From Saliniramus fredricksonii (GTDB lineage: Bacteria > Pseudomonadota > Alphaproteobacteria > Rhizobiales > Beijerinckiaceae), in the NCBI RefSeq assembly GCF_900094735.1, contig NZ_FMBM01000002.1, forward strand, positions 1,736,001-1,800,000: 64,000 nt of DNA. The letters are read 5' to 3'. The notes under the pieces were generated by a model, which had not been told where the DNA came from, did not search any database, and was given only the letters and a program-made list of their open reading frames with translations. The position numbers and the translations under genes are program-made. Positions within the stretch are counted from its first letter, which is position 1. Every line of letters begins with the position of its first letter. Of the stretch, positions 42,679 through 51,452 are shown one piece after another.

Positions 42679-43708
42679 GATCGAGGTCATTGATTGCGGC
42701 CCTGCAACCACGATTCAGGATGCCGGGCGTTACGGATTGCAGCGTTACGGTGTCGGTCCTGCGGGCGCGATGGACCGCGATGCGCTCACCCTCGCCAATC
42801 TGCTCGTCGGCAATGATCCGGACGAGGCGGCGATCGAATTCGCCGGGCTCGGTGGGCGTTTCAAGGTGAAGGAGGGTGAGATCCGCATCGCGCTGGCGGG
42901 GGCGGATGCGACCTTGTCCATTGAGGGTGAGCCCGTCCCGCCGCAGACCAGTATCACGCTGCGAGCCGGGGATGCATTCAGCGTCGGCCCTGCGCGGCAA
43001 GGCGTCTATGCCATGCTCGCCATTGCCGGCGGCCTCGCCGTCGAATCGATGCTCGGCAGCCGCTCGCTGCACCGGCGCGCCGCCATTGGTGGCCTCGACG
43101 GCAAACCGCTCCAGGCCGGCGCCATCCTGTCGCTGCGCCAGGACGCCCCGGCAGGTGACGATCTCACCCTGCCCGATCCGCCGGAAGCAGCGCGCGGCCC
43201 CATTCGCGTCTTGCCCGGCCCGCAGGATGATCACTTCACGCAGGCCGGTCTCGCGACCTTCTTCGACAGCACCTACACCCTGTCGCGTCAGGCAGATCGC
43301 ATGGGATACCGCCTCAACGGCCCGGTCATCGAACATGCAGACGGCTTCAACATCATCTCCGACGGCATCGTCACAGGCGCCATCCAGGTGCCCGGCTCCG
43401 GTGAACCGATCGTGCTGATGGCCGATCGCCAGACCACGGGCGGTTATCCGAAGATCGCGACGATCATCAGCGCGGATCTCGGGCGTTTTGCGCAGTTGCG
43501 TCCGGGTGATCCGGTACGGTTTCAGGCGGTCTCGCAGGAGGAGGCCGTGATGGCGGCGCGCGAGGCGGCACAATGGCGTGCAGAATTGCGCGACAGGCTG
43601 ATCCCTGCCGGTGCGATGGATCTCACCAGCGAAAGGCTCTTGTCGCTCAACCTCATCAGCGGCATGGTCGATGCGGGGGCAGACTTTTTCGAAACGGAGA
43701 CAGCATGA
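42671..43708 (+). CDS. pxpC: 5-oxoprolinase subunit PxpC
   Basis: A 345-residue KipA/allophanate hydrolase subunit 2 type protein. The typical start is VIDCGPATTIQDAGRYGLQRYGVGP, followed by AMDRDALTLANLLVGND and FTQAGLATFFDSTYTLSRQADRMGYRL. A ligand-site segment, GAIQVPGSGEPIVLMADRQTTGGYPKI, follows near residue 235. It is coupled to PxpB by overlap and to PxpA by another (stop 43706-43708, ATG 43705). PxpB and PxpC form the complex that works with PxpA. Confidence 0.95.
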   Translation: MAEIEVIDCGPATTIQDAGRYGLQRYGVGPAGAMDRDALTLANLLVGNDPDEAAIEFAGLGGRFKVKEGEIRIALAGADATLSIEGEPVPPQTSITLRAGDAFSVGPARQGVYAMLAIAGGLAVESMLGSRSLHRRAAIGGLDGKPLQAGAILSLRQDAPAGDDLTLPDPPEAARGPIRVLPGPQDDHFTQAGLATFFDSTYTLSRQADRMGYRLNGPVIEHADGFNIISDGIVTGAIQVPGSGEPIVLMADRQTTGGYPKIATIISADLGRFAQLRPGDPVRFQAVSQEEAVMAAREAAQWRAELRDRLIPAGAMDLTSERLLSLNLISGMVDAGADFFETETA

Positions 43709-44472
43709 TGCGCGTCGATCTCAATTGCGACATGGGCGAGGGTTTCGGCGCATGGAAGATGGGCGACGACGACGCCATGCTCGACATCGTCACCTCAGCC
43801 AATGTCGCTTGTGGGTGGCATGCGGGTGACCCCGGGATCATGCATCACACAGCGGCGCTCGCGAAGGACAAGGGAGTCGCCATCGGCGCACATCCGGGCT
43901 TCAACGATCTTTGGGGCTTCGGGCGGCGCGTGATCGCAGGCCATTCCATGGACGATCTGGAGAAGCAGGTCGCCTACCAGATCGGGGCGCTGCAGGCCTG
44001 CGCAAGTCTCGCCGGACACAGGGTCACCCATGTCAAGCCGCACGGGGCGCTCGGCAATCTGTCCCAGGCTGATGACGACATCGCCATGGCGATCGGACGC
44101 GCCATCAAGGGCGTCGATGCGACGCTGGTCTATATGGTGATGCCCACCCAGGCGACCGAGCGCGCGGCGGAGAAGCTCGGCCTGGCCATGGCGCGCGAGG
44201 CCTTCGCGGACCGCACCTATGACGATACCGGCAACCTCACCAGCCGCAAGGTTGAAGGCGCCATCATCCATGATCCCACATTCGCGGCGGCCCGGGTGCT
44301 GCGCATGATCGAGGATGGTGAGATCACCACTGTGACTGGCGGCAAGATCAAGGCGCAGATCGATTCGATCTGCGTGCATGGCGACAATCCCGCCGCCATC
44401 GGCATGGCCCGCGCCGTACGTGACGCGCTCATTGCCAAGGATATCGCCGTCCGTCCCTTCATCGAAACCTGA
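43705..44472 (+). CDS. pxpA: 5-oxoprolinase subunit PxpA
   Basis: A 255-residue LamB/YcsF-family subunit that carries out the ring-opening part of 5-oxoproline degradation with PxpB and PxpC. The opening VDLNCDMGEGFGAWKMGDDDAML and VNVACGWHAGDP-like segment with His are conserved, as are GAHPGFNDLWGFGRR and VKPHGALGNL. ATG at 43705 or 43708 are both possible; the second has slightly better distance from GGAGA. It is the last gene of the operon. Confidence 0.95.
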   Translation: MMRVDLNCDMGEGFGAWKMGDDDAMLDIVTSANVACGWHAGDPGIMHHTAALAKDKGVAIGAHPGFNDLWGFGRRVIAGHSMDDLEKQVAYQIGALQACASLAGHRVTHVKPHGALGNLSQADDDIAMAIGRAIKGVDATLVYMVMPTQATERAAEKLGLAMAREAFADRTYDDTGNLTSRKVEGAIIHDPTFAAARVLRMIEDGEITTVTGGKIKAQIDSICVHGDNPAAIGMARAVRDALIAKDIAVRPFIET

Positions 44473-45084
44473 AACGTCACTGCGACGGATCAGACGACGC
44501 AATCGTCATCCGCAAAGCCGCAATCCGACGATGGGCTCTTGATGCGCGGCGATGCGGATGTCCCCGAGTCGGCATTCCCCCTCGGCCAAGATATGGATCG
44601 TGACGGAACGCTCGCCGTCGCGATCACGACCGGCTGCGGCTAGGCGCACTGCGATCAGGCGAACCGGCAAGGCAGTGCACCAAGGTGGTGCGGCAAGGCT
44701 GCCAGGCAAGTCGATTGCCTTGAACGGCATAGCACGCCGTCGATCCGGGGATACGGATTGAACAGCGCCTGCCGCGCCACAGTCCCGGCATGCGGATGAC
44801 ATGGCTGACGTGTTTGCCGATCGCGTCCAATGAGGGAAAGGGTCATGCTCGACCTCACGCTCCGAATCCGGCGAATGGCGACACGCAAGCCATCCATAAT
44901 ACCAAGCCCTCCGTAATACTACGAGAGTGCTCCGGATCAGCCCTCCTGATAGTTGCCCGATGGACCGGGATGCAATTTAAAAGCATGTCGCCAACGCGAA
45001 GCGCCGAAAGGTTGTGTCCCGATTAAAGACTTTTTCAGACGAATCATGTTGTCTGAGGCTAAATGAAAGAAACGTTTGAATCCG
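44473..45084. other. 612-bp intergenic region after pxpA
   Basis: No frame here has convincing coding character. Short minus-strand frames (for example about 44506-44802 and 44655-44897) show no family motif and overlap in different frames, which could mean decayed DNA. The last ~100 bases hold the promoter of the PAS-GGDEF-EAL gene, and the stretch is less GC-rich from 44900 on. Confidence 0.55.
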
Positions 45085-48000
45085 ATGCCTGAATCCGAAC
45101 ATGCTCAACCCGGACGGTCGACACGGCTGAATGAGGGGATCTTCGATCTGCTCTGCACAGCCACGCGCGAGGGCTGTTTCGTGTCCCTCGACGGTGACTG
45201 GGAAGGCGTGCTCGGCTGGCACCCCGATGCGTTGATCGGACAACGCTATCTCGACCTTCTGCATCCCGAGGATCTCGAAGCCACCCGTGAGGCGGCCGTG
45301 CAGCTCTTTTCGGGCGCTTCGGTGACGCGGTTCGTCAACCGCTATCGCAGCCGCAGCGGAAGCTATCGCTGGTTCGAATGGTATGCACGCGTCGCGGATG
45401 ACGGCCTGATTCACGCCTCCATACGTGACATCACCTGCGAGAGGCGCCAGCTGGCCCATGCCAGACAGGTGGAGGCCATATCGGGTATCGGCAGCTGGGA
45501 GCTTGATCCCAGCATGCAGGCACTGATCTGGTCACCCGGGACTTATACGATTTTCGGCCTTGATCCGGAGCGCTTCCGCCCGGATCTCGAATCGGCACTG
45601 GCCTTGTTCGACCCGCAAGACGAACCGGTCCTGCGGGCTGCAATCGCAGAACTGATCGCGCAGGGCACTCCTTTTGACCTGACACTCGCCTTCATGACCG
45701 CTGCCGGCGAAAAACGCTTCGGACGCGCCACCGGCGGCGCAGAGCATGACGGCCGGACCGTTACCACCGTCTTCGGCACCTTCCAGGACATCACCGAGCT
45801 CTACACGGCGCGCGAGGAGGCCCGCCGCGCACGCGAAGAGCTGCAGAATGCCATCGAAGCGCTGCCTGACGGTTTCGTTCTGTTCGACAAGGAAGACCGG
45901 ATCGTCGCCTTCAACGAACAGCACCGGCGTCTTTATCCCAACATGGCCGATGCGGTGCAACTGGGCGCGCATTTCGAGGATCTCGTGCGCCTGTCGTTGA
46001 AGCGCGGCAATTTCCCGGAAGCCGAGGGACGTGAAGAGGAGTGGATGGCCGAGCGTCTCGCCGCCCATGCCCTGCCCCGCTCCCTCGTTGAGCAGCCGAT
46101 CCGGGATGGTCGCTGGCTACGCATCATCGAGACCGAGACCCGCGATGGCGGTCGCGTCGGCATGCGCGTCGACATCACCGATCTCAAGCGCCAGGAGCAG
46201 CGACTGGCCGACATCATCGCGGGCACCAATGTCGGCACCTGGGAATGGGACATGACCGAAAATGTCATGTCCTACAATGACCGCTGGGCCGAGATCATCG
46301 GCTACCGCCTGGAGGAAATCCTGCCGGCAACGATCGATTTCTGGCGACGCATCAGCCATCCGGACGACATTGCCCGGGCCCGCGCGTGTCTCGAAGCCCA
46401 TTTCCGCGGGGAGACCGAGTTCTACGAATGCGAGGTGAGGCTGCGTCACAAGGACGGGCACTGGGTCTGGGTGCTCGATCGCGGACGCGTTTCGCAACGC
46501 GACGAAAACGGCAAACCGTTGCGCATGTCTGGGACCCATCTCGACATCACCGAGCGCAAGCAGGCCGAGATCGAACTGGAACATCAGGAGCAATTGCTGC
46601 GCGGCCTGTTCGAACTGTCCCCGGTCGGCATCGCCCTGAATGATTTCGAGACGGGTGCCTTCATAGACGTCAACGATGCCCTGCTCGCTTCGACGGGCTA
46701 TACCCGCGAGGAATTCCTCAGGCTCAGCTATTGGGACGTCACACCTGAGGGTTACGCAGAGGCCGAAAAGGAACAGCTCGACAGCATGCAACGCACCGGG
46801 CGTTTCGGGCCGTTTGAAAAGGAATACATCAACAACGATGGTCACCGCTATCCGGTTCTGCTGAACGGCATGCTCGTGCATGATTCAATGGGTCGCAAGC
46901 TGATCTGGACGATCATCGAAGACATCAGTGCCCGCAAGACTCTCGAGGCCGCCTTGATAGCGGAGCGGGATTTCCTTGCTCAGATCAACGCCACCAGTGT
47001 CTCCGCCATCACGGCCCTCGATGCCGATGGCGCCATCGTTTTTGCCAATGACGAAGCGGAACGCGTGCTCGGCATCGCCCATTCCGATGTCGAGGGGCGC
47101 AGCTTCGATGCGCCGGAATGGCGTATTACCGATCTCGATGGCGGCCCATTCCCCATGGAGGATCTGCCCTTCATTCGCGTCATGAAGACCGGCGAGCCGG
47201 TCTATGACGTGCGCCACGCCATCGTCTGGCCTGATGGCCGGCGCCGTGTCCTGTCGATCAATGCCGCCCCGCTCAAACAGACAAACGGAACACGCGCCCG
47301 GGTCGTCTGCTCCGTGACCGATATCACCGAGCGGATGGCGAACGAGGCGCGTATCCTCAGCCAGGCGCGCGAGGATGCGCTCACGGGCCTGGCCAACCGA
47401 GCGGCGCTGATGGAGCAACTCGAGCACTTTGCCGGTGATCGTCGTGAGCGCAGCGGGAGTGGCGCCTTCATTCTGCTCGATCTTGATTATTTCAAGGAGA
47501 TCAACGACAGCCTCGGCCATATCGCCGGCGATGAACTCCTCAATGAAATCGCCCACCGCCTGCGCGAGAGCGTTCGTGACGGTGATCTGGTGGCGCGGCT
47601 GGGCGGTGATGAATTCGCGATTCTGTTGCGCGACATGCGCAGGGAAGAGGATATCGAGACTGTCGCCGAGACGCTGCTGGCACGTATCCGCGAGCCGTTC
47701 ATGCTGCACGGGCGCGCGCTCAACCCTTCAATGAGTATCGGTATCGCATTGCGGCCAGCCGGCGGAGCCTCGGTGGAAGAGCTCTATCGCAACGCGGACA
47801 GCGCCCTTTATCATGCCAAGGCAACCGGACGAAACACCTGGAGCCTGTTCAATGCCGATCTGCGCGCACGCATCGCCCGTCGCAAGCAGATCGGTCATGC
47901 GATTGAGGAGGCCGTTGTCGGAGGCGGGCTCGAAATCGCGTTCCAGCCTCAGATCCGCCTCGATACCGGTGAGCATTCCGGCTTCGAAGCGCTGGCCTTC

Positions 48001-48684
48001 ACCCATGAGGCGGAACCGGTCTTTCTCTCGCGCGACTATCTCGCGATCGCCGAGGATACCGGCCAGATCCAGGCGATCGGCGACCGACTCCTCGAGGTCG
48101 GCCTTTCGCGCCTCGCGCGATTCGTCGCGGATGGGAATGATCCCGGTCGTCTCGCACTCAACATTTCCGCGACACAGCTCAAGGATGAAAGCTTTGTTCC
48201 GCGCGTCGCGGCAATGCTGAACCGGTTCGGCCTCTCGCCCAACCGCCTCGAGTTCGAGATTGCCGAGAACACGCTCGTCGATCGCGGCGCAAAAACCGTT
48301 CGCGAGGCGCTTGCGGCACTCGATACCCTGGGAGCCACGATCGCGCTCGATGATTTCGGCACAGGCGCCACCTCGCTCTCCCATCTGACGAGCTTTCCGA
48401 TTTCGCGCCTGAAGATCGATCCGTCCTTCGTGAGGGCCATCGGGACGGCTTGCGAATCCGCGCGGATCCCGGGCACCATCATCGACATGGCGCATAATCT
48501 CGGGATCGGTGTCATCGCGGCGGGCGTTGATCAGCAGCCCCAGTTCGACAGCCTGGCCATGGCCGGCTGCGATTTTGCGCAGGGTGAACTGATCAGCAAA
48601 CCGCTTCTCGACGATGCGGCAATCGAGAGCTATCTGATCGCGCGAGAAGTCATGCGCACCCGCGACAAGGTTTTTCTGCTTTAG
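45085..48684 (+). CDS. Six-PAS GGDEF-EAL protein, probable diguanylate cyclase
   Basis: A 1199-residue cytosolic signalling protein with six PAS-type sensor domains in the first ~750 residues (DITCERR, DITELY, DITDLKR, DITERKQ, DISARK and DITERM mark their ends). A GGDEF domain (about 760-915) and an EAL domain (about 945-1190) follow. The GGDEF part is complete: LLDLDYFKEINDSLGHIAGD, RLGGDEFAILL, and the RDGD inhibitory site five residues before GGDEF. The EAL domain keeps FEAL, ALNIS, FEIAE, LDDFGTG and KIDPSF, but the usual AEGVE reads AAGVD, so the essential glutamate is missing. It therefore probably makes c-di-GMP and cannot degrade it well. A TTG at 45076 is an alternative start. It is convergent with the next gene. 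Confidence 0.92.
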   Translation: MPESEHAQPGRSTRLNEGIFDLLCTATREGCFVSLDGDWEGVLGWHPDALIGQRYLDLLHPEDLEATREAAVQLFSGASVTRFVNRYRSRSGSYRWFEWYARVADDGLIHASIRDITCERRQLAHARQVEAISGIGSWELDPSMQALIWSPGTYTIFGLDPERFRPDLESALALFDPQDEPVLRAAIAELIAQGTPFDLTLAFMTAAGEKRFGRATGGAEHDGRTVTTVFGTFQDITELYTAREEARRAREELQNAIEALPDGFVLFDKEDRIVAFNEQHRRLYPNMADAVQLGAHFEDLVRLSLKRGNFPEAEGREEEWMAERLAAHALPRSLVEQPIRDGRWLRIIETETRDGGRVGMRVDITDLKRQEQRLADIIAGTNVGTWEWDMTENVMSYNDRWAEIIGYRLEEILPATIDFWRRISHPDDIARARACLEAHFRGETEFYECEVRLRHKDGHWVWVLDRGRVSQRDENGKPLRMSGTHLDITERKQAEIELEHQEQLLRGLFELSPVGIALNDFETGAFIDVNDALLASTGYTREEFLRLSYWDVTPEGYAEAEKEQLDSMQRTGRFGPFEKEYINNDGHRYPVLLNGMLVHDSMGRKLIWTIIEDISARKTLEAALIAERDFLAQINATSVSAITALDADGAIVFANDEAERVLGIAHSDVEGRSFDAPEWRITDLDGGPFPMEDLPFIRVMKTGEPVYDVRHAIVWPDGRRRVLSINAAPLKQTNGTRARVVCSVTDITERMANEARILSQAREDALTGLANRAALMEQLEHFAGDRRERSGSGAFILLDLDYFKEINDSLGHIAGDELLNEIAHRLRESVRDGDLVARLGGDEFAILLRDMRREEDIETVAETLLARIREPFMLHGRALNPSMSIGIALRPAGGASVEELYRNADSALYHAKATGRNTWSLFNADLRARIARRKQIGHAIEEAVVGGGLEIAFQPQIRLDTGEHSGFEALAFTHEAEPVFLSRDYLAIAEDTGQIQAIGDRLLEVGLSRLARFVADGNDPGRLALNISATQLKDESFVPRVAAMLNRFGLSPNRLEFEIAENTLVDRGAKTVREALAALDTLGATIALDDFGTGATSLSHLTSFPISRLKIDPSFVRAIGTACESARIPGTIIDMAHNLGIGVIAAGVDQQPQFDSLAMAGCDFAQGELISKPLLDDAAIESYLIAREVMRTRDKVFLL

Positions 48685-48710
48685 CAGGCATGTTTCGCGA
48701 CAGTGGAACC

Positions 48711-50930
48711 CTAGCCTTGCCCCGCCAGCAACGGCTGAACCGGGCCGGGAGTTTCGGCGTCGATCACCCGCTTGCGGCGGTGGGAAATGCTTCGATCGAG
48801 CGCCTGCCGGGTCAGAAGGGCGCTTGCGCAATCGCGGCCCATGGGTTTCCCAAGGAGAAAGCCCTGCGCCATTTCGCAATGATGATCACGCAGAAAAGCG
48901 GCCTGAGCCTCGGTTTCCACCCCTTCCGCGGTCACGTCCAGACTGAGCGCCCGCGCGAGGCCGAGCAGGGCGGCGACGATGGCGGCGTCTTCCGCATCCG
49001 TTTCCAGATCCCGGATGAAGGAGCGGTCGATCTTGATTTCGGAAACAGGAAACTGCTTCAGATGTACGAGTGACGCATAGCCCGTGCCGAAATCATCGAG
49101 GGCAATGCGTATTCCGGCGCGGTCGAGATAGGTCAACGCGCCCGCGACGGCGCCCCCGCCCTCGCCGAGAAAGACGCGCTCGGTCACCTCAACGGCACAG
49201 TAGCGCGCGGGAATGGCGCTTTCGGCCAGCATGTCCGGCAGCGTCCAGGCGAGCCCGCCCTCACCGAAATCGGCTGCAGCCAGGTTGAGCGCGACGGGCC
49301 CCGCCGCCAGCCCGGCATCGATCCAGCCCCGCAGATCATCGAGCACCTGCCGGGCCATTTCACGCCCGATAGCGCGTGCGAGTTCCGGCATGTCGAAGGC
49401 CGAGCCGAAGACTGAGGGTGTCAGCACGCCCCGCTCGGGGTGGCGCCAGCGCGCCAGCGCCTCGAAGCCGCAAACGAGCCCGGAATCGAGTTCAATCTTG
49501 GGTTGATAATAGGGGATGATTTCACGGGCATCGAGGGCGCGCGCGATCTGTGCGGCCATGCCGACACGGCGCGCGCCGCCTCGCGCCAGTTCCTGATCGA
49601 ACAGCAGAATCGAAGCAGCGCCACGCCGCGCACTCTGTTTTGCCGCATGCAGGGCAGTCTGGGCCTGCCGAAAAAGGGTTTCGCCCTCTGCCTCGCTGCG
49701 GGTCGACCAGGCGAGACCGACACAGACGCGCGCCGTGAGTATGTGATCGGCCTGGTAGATATCTTCGGCCAGCGTCTCGGTGAGCGCCTGGGCGACAGCA
49801 ACCGCCTCTTCGGCGCTCACGGCATCTGTGAGGACGACACCGAACTCGTCGCCGCCGATGCGGGCGACGATATCGTCACGACCGAGTTTTTCACGCAAAC
49901 GCACGCCCGTGCGCCGTAACAATGCGTCGGCGCCCTCATGGCCGAGTGCCGCGTCAAGCGCCCTGAAATCAAGATAATCGAGCAAGGCGATGGCCACGCC
50001 GGAGCCGCAGTCAGCGTCATTCCCGACATGCTGATTCAGGCTGGCGAGGAAACACGCCCGGTTGGGCAGGCCGGTGAGCGGGTCATGATTGGCCGCACGC
50101 CAGATCTCCTCCTCGGCAACCTTGCGATCGGTGATATCGTAAGTCACACCGATGATCCGGCGTCGTCCGTCCGCATCGCGCCGCTCCAGGCCACGGGAGG
50201 AAAGCCAGAGCATGCGCCCATCCGGGTGCCGATAACGCAATTCGGGCACGCGCATGCTGCCACCCTTCACATAGGCTGCGTGAAAGACGGCCCGATCATC
50301 GGGATGCATGTTTGCGATATAGCCATCGAAATCGTCGGGAGCTACGCCGAGTATGGTCCAGGAATTGTCGGTGCGGCTGCTCTTGCCCGCCTCGGGATCG
50401 TACTCCCACGCAACCATACGTGCGGCGGAAAGCGCCAGACGAAGCCGCGCCTCCGATCCGGCGATTCGGCCCTCGGCCAGATACCGCTCGTGGATATCGA
50501 GAGCGTTGCCGACCCATTCATGAATGCGCCCATCCTCATTCATGAGCGGAACGACACGGATCCGGTGCCAGCGCCAGAATCCGGCCGGGATGCCGATGCG
50601 CCACCTGCCTTCGAACGCGCGCCCGACCCGCCTCGCACGACCGGCCTGCAAGAGAAAGCGGAAACGGTCATCAGGATGAAACAGGGTAAGCCAGCCATGC
50701 CCCTGCATCAGGGATATCGCAGCCCTCCCGACATGCCCGGCGGTGGGGACGGCCCGGATTCGCCCATCCGGATCGGCCTGCCAGATCAGCCCACCCCCAG
50801 CCTCCAGCAATGCAAGGTAACGCAGAGCATCGCCCGCCGCGTCACCGGCCACCATTGCATCGGCTGGGTGGCAGTCCGCTAATGTCATCGCCTGATGAGA
50901 CGGCGCATCATGGTGTTCGGGCTGGCTCAT
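48711..50930 (-). CDS. PAS-GGDEF-EAL protein, probable c-di-GMP phosphodiesterase
   Basis: A 739-residue cytosolic protein with two PAS domains (about residues 38-150 and 160-270; the second ends GVTYDITDRKVAEE). A GGDEF domain (about 280-440) and an EAL domain (about 465-710) follow. The EAL part is complete: GFEALARWRHP, VEVTERV, LDDFGTGYASL, IKIDRSF, TAEGVETEAQ and QGFLLGKPM. The GGDEF part keeps RIGGDEFGVVL but the loop that normally reads FKxxND is FRALDA, so the substrate Asn is lost, and no RxxD inhibitory site is visible. It therefore probably degrades c-di-GMP. It lies tail-to-tail with the preceding gene, only 26 bp apart, and looks like its enzymatic opposite. Confidence 0.92.
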   Translation of the reverse strand: MSQPEHHDAPSHQAMTLADCHPADAMVAGDAAGDALRYLALLEAGGGLIWQADPDGRIRAVPTAGHVGRAAISLMQGHGWLTLFHPDDRFRFLLQAGRARRVGRAFEGRWRIGIPAGFWRWHRIRVVPLMNEDGRIHEWVGNALDIHERYLAEGRIAGSEARLRLALSAARMVAWEYDPEAGKSSRTDNSWTILGVAPDDFDGYIANMHPDDRAVFHAAYVKGGSMRVPELRYRHPDGRMLWLSSRGLERRDADGRRRIIGVTYDITDRKVAEEEIWRAANHDPLTGLPNRACFLASLNQHVGNDADCGSGVAIALLDYLDFRALDAALGHEGADALLRRTGVRLREKLGRDDIVARIGGDEFGVVLTDAVSAEEAVAVAQALTETLAEDIYQADHILTARVCVGLAWSTRSEAEGETLFRQAQTALHAAKQSARRGAASILLFDQELARGGARRVGMAAQIARALDAREIIPYYQPKIELDSGLVCGFEALARWRHPERGVLTPSVFGSAFDMPELARAIGREMARQVLDDLRGWIDAGLAAGPVALNLAAADFGEGGLAWTLPDMLAESAIPARYCAVEVTERVFLGEGGGAVAGALTYLDRAGIRIALDDFGTGYASLVHLKQFPVSEIKIDRSFIRDLETDAEDAAIVAALLGLARALSLDVTAEGVETEAQAAFLRDHHCEMAQGFLLGKPMGRDCASALLTRQALDRSISHRRKRVIDAETPGPVQPLLAGQG

Positions 50931-51452
50931 CGCTCCTACGGATCAGGGAAGGTTGCTGCAACGGCGCCCCCTGCACCGCAGCCAGATCCCTGTGGCAACC
51001 ATGCTCGACCACCCGACTCAACAAGTCGTTAACGCGATTTCGCCATTTTCCTGAATTCCAGAGTAACAAATTCCAATATATGCAATCTGAAAATGTTTCT
51101 AAACACCGAAATAATGCCCTTGCGCGCTGCCGGACATTGTCTGTCGCGTATAATTTTTTGCCCGGGTTACAAGGCCTTGGAATGGTGAGGACCGTATAAC
51201 ACGCATATAATGTTAAATCCTGTTTTATAAAATTTAAGATTGTAAAAAATTTTATTATTCGATCATTGCTTGGTGAAGTTTCCGTCAAAACCAGCAAGCC
51301 TGGCAAGGGTTCCGGAGAATTGCCGGGTATCGCTGCATGCCGCAATGCGCCCGGCTCAGGGGGCGTCGTTTCGTGCCGCGCCGACCGGCTATACTTGTCG
51401 GCACCGGCGGCGCAGGCTATCGCTGGAGCATGACAACGAAAACGAGCCGACC
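50931..51452. other. 522-bp AT-rich region before the ammonia-lyase gene
   Basis: From about 51050 to 51270 the sequence is strongly A/T-rich, including TATAAT at 51206-51211 and a run near 51230-51260. It must hold the promoters of the divergent lyase and PAS-GGDEF-EAL genes. No believable coding frame, terminator or palindrome stands out. The contrast in composition suggests regulation by a nucleoid protein or an inserted segment. Confidence 0.5.

Noticed and set aside
44506-44802. Possible minus-strand gene in the 44.5-45.1 kb gap
   Set aside because: No motif or good ribosome-binding site; neighbouring frames overlap in other registers. At most decayed DNA.
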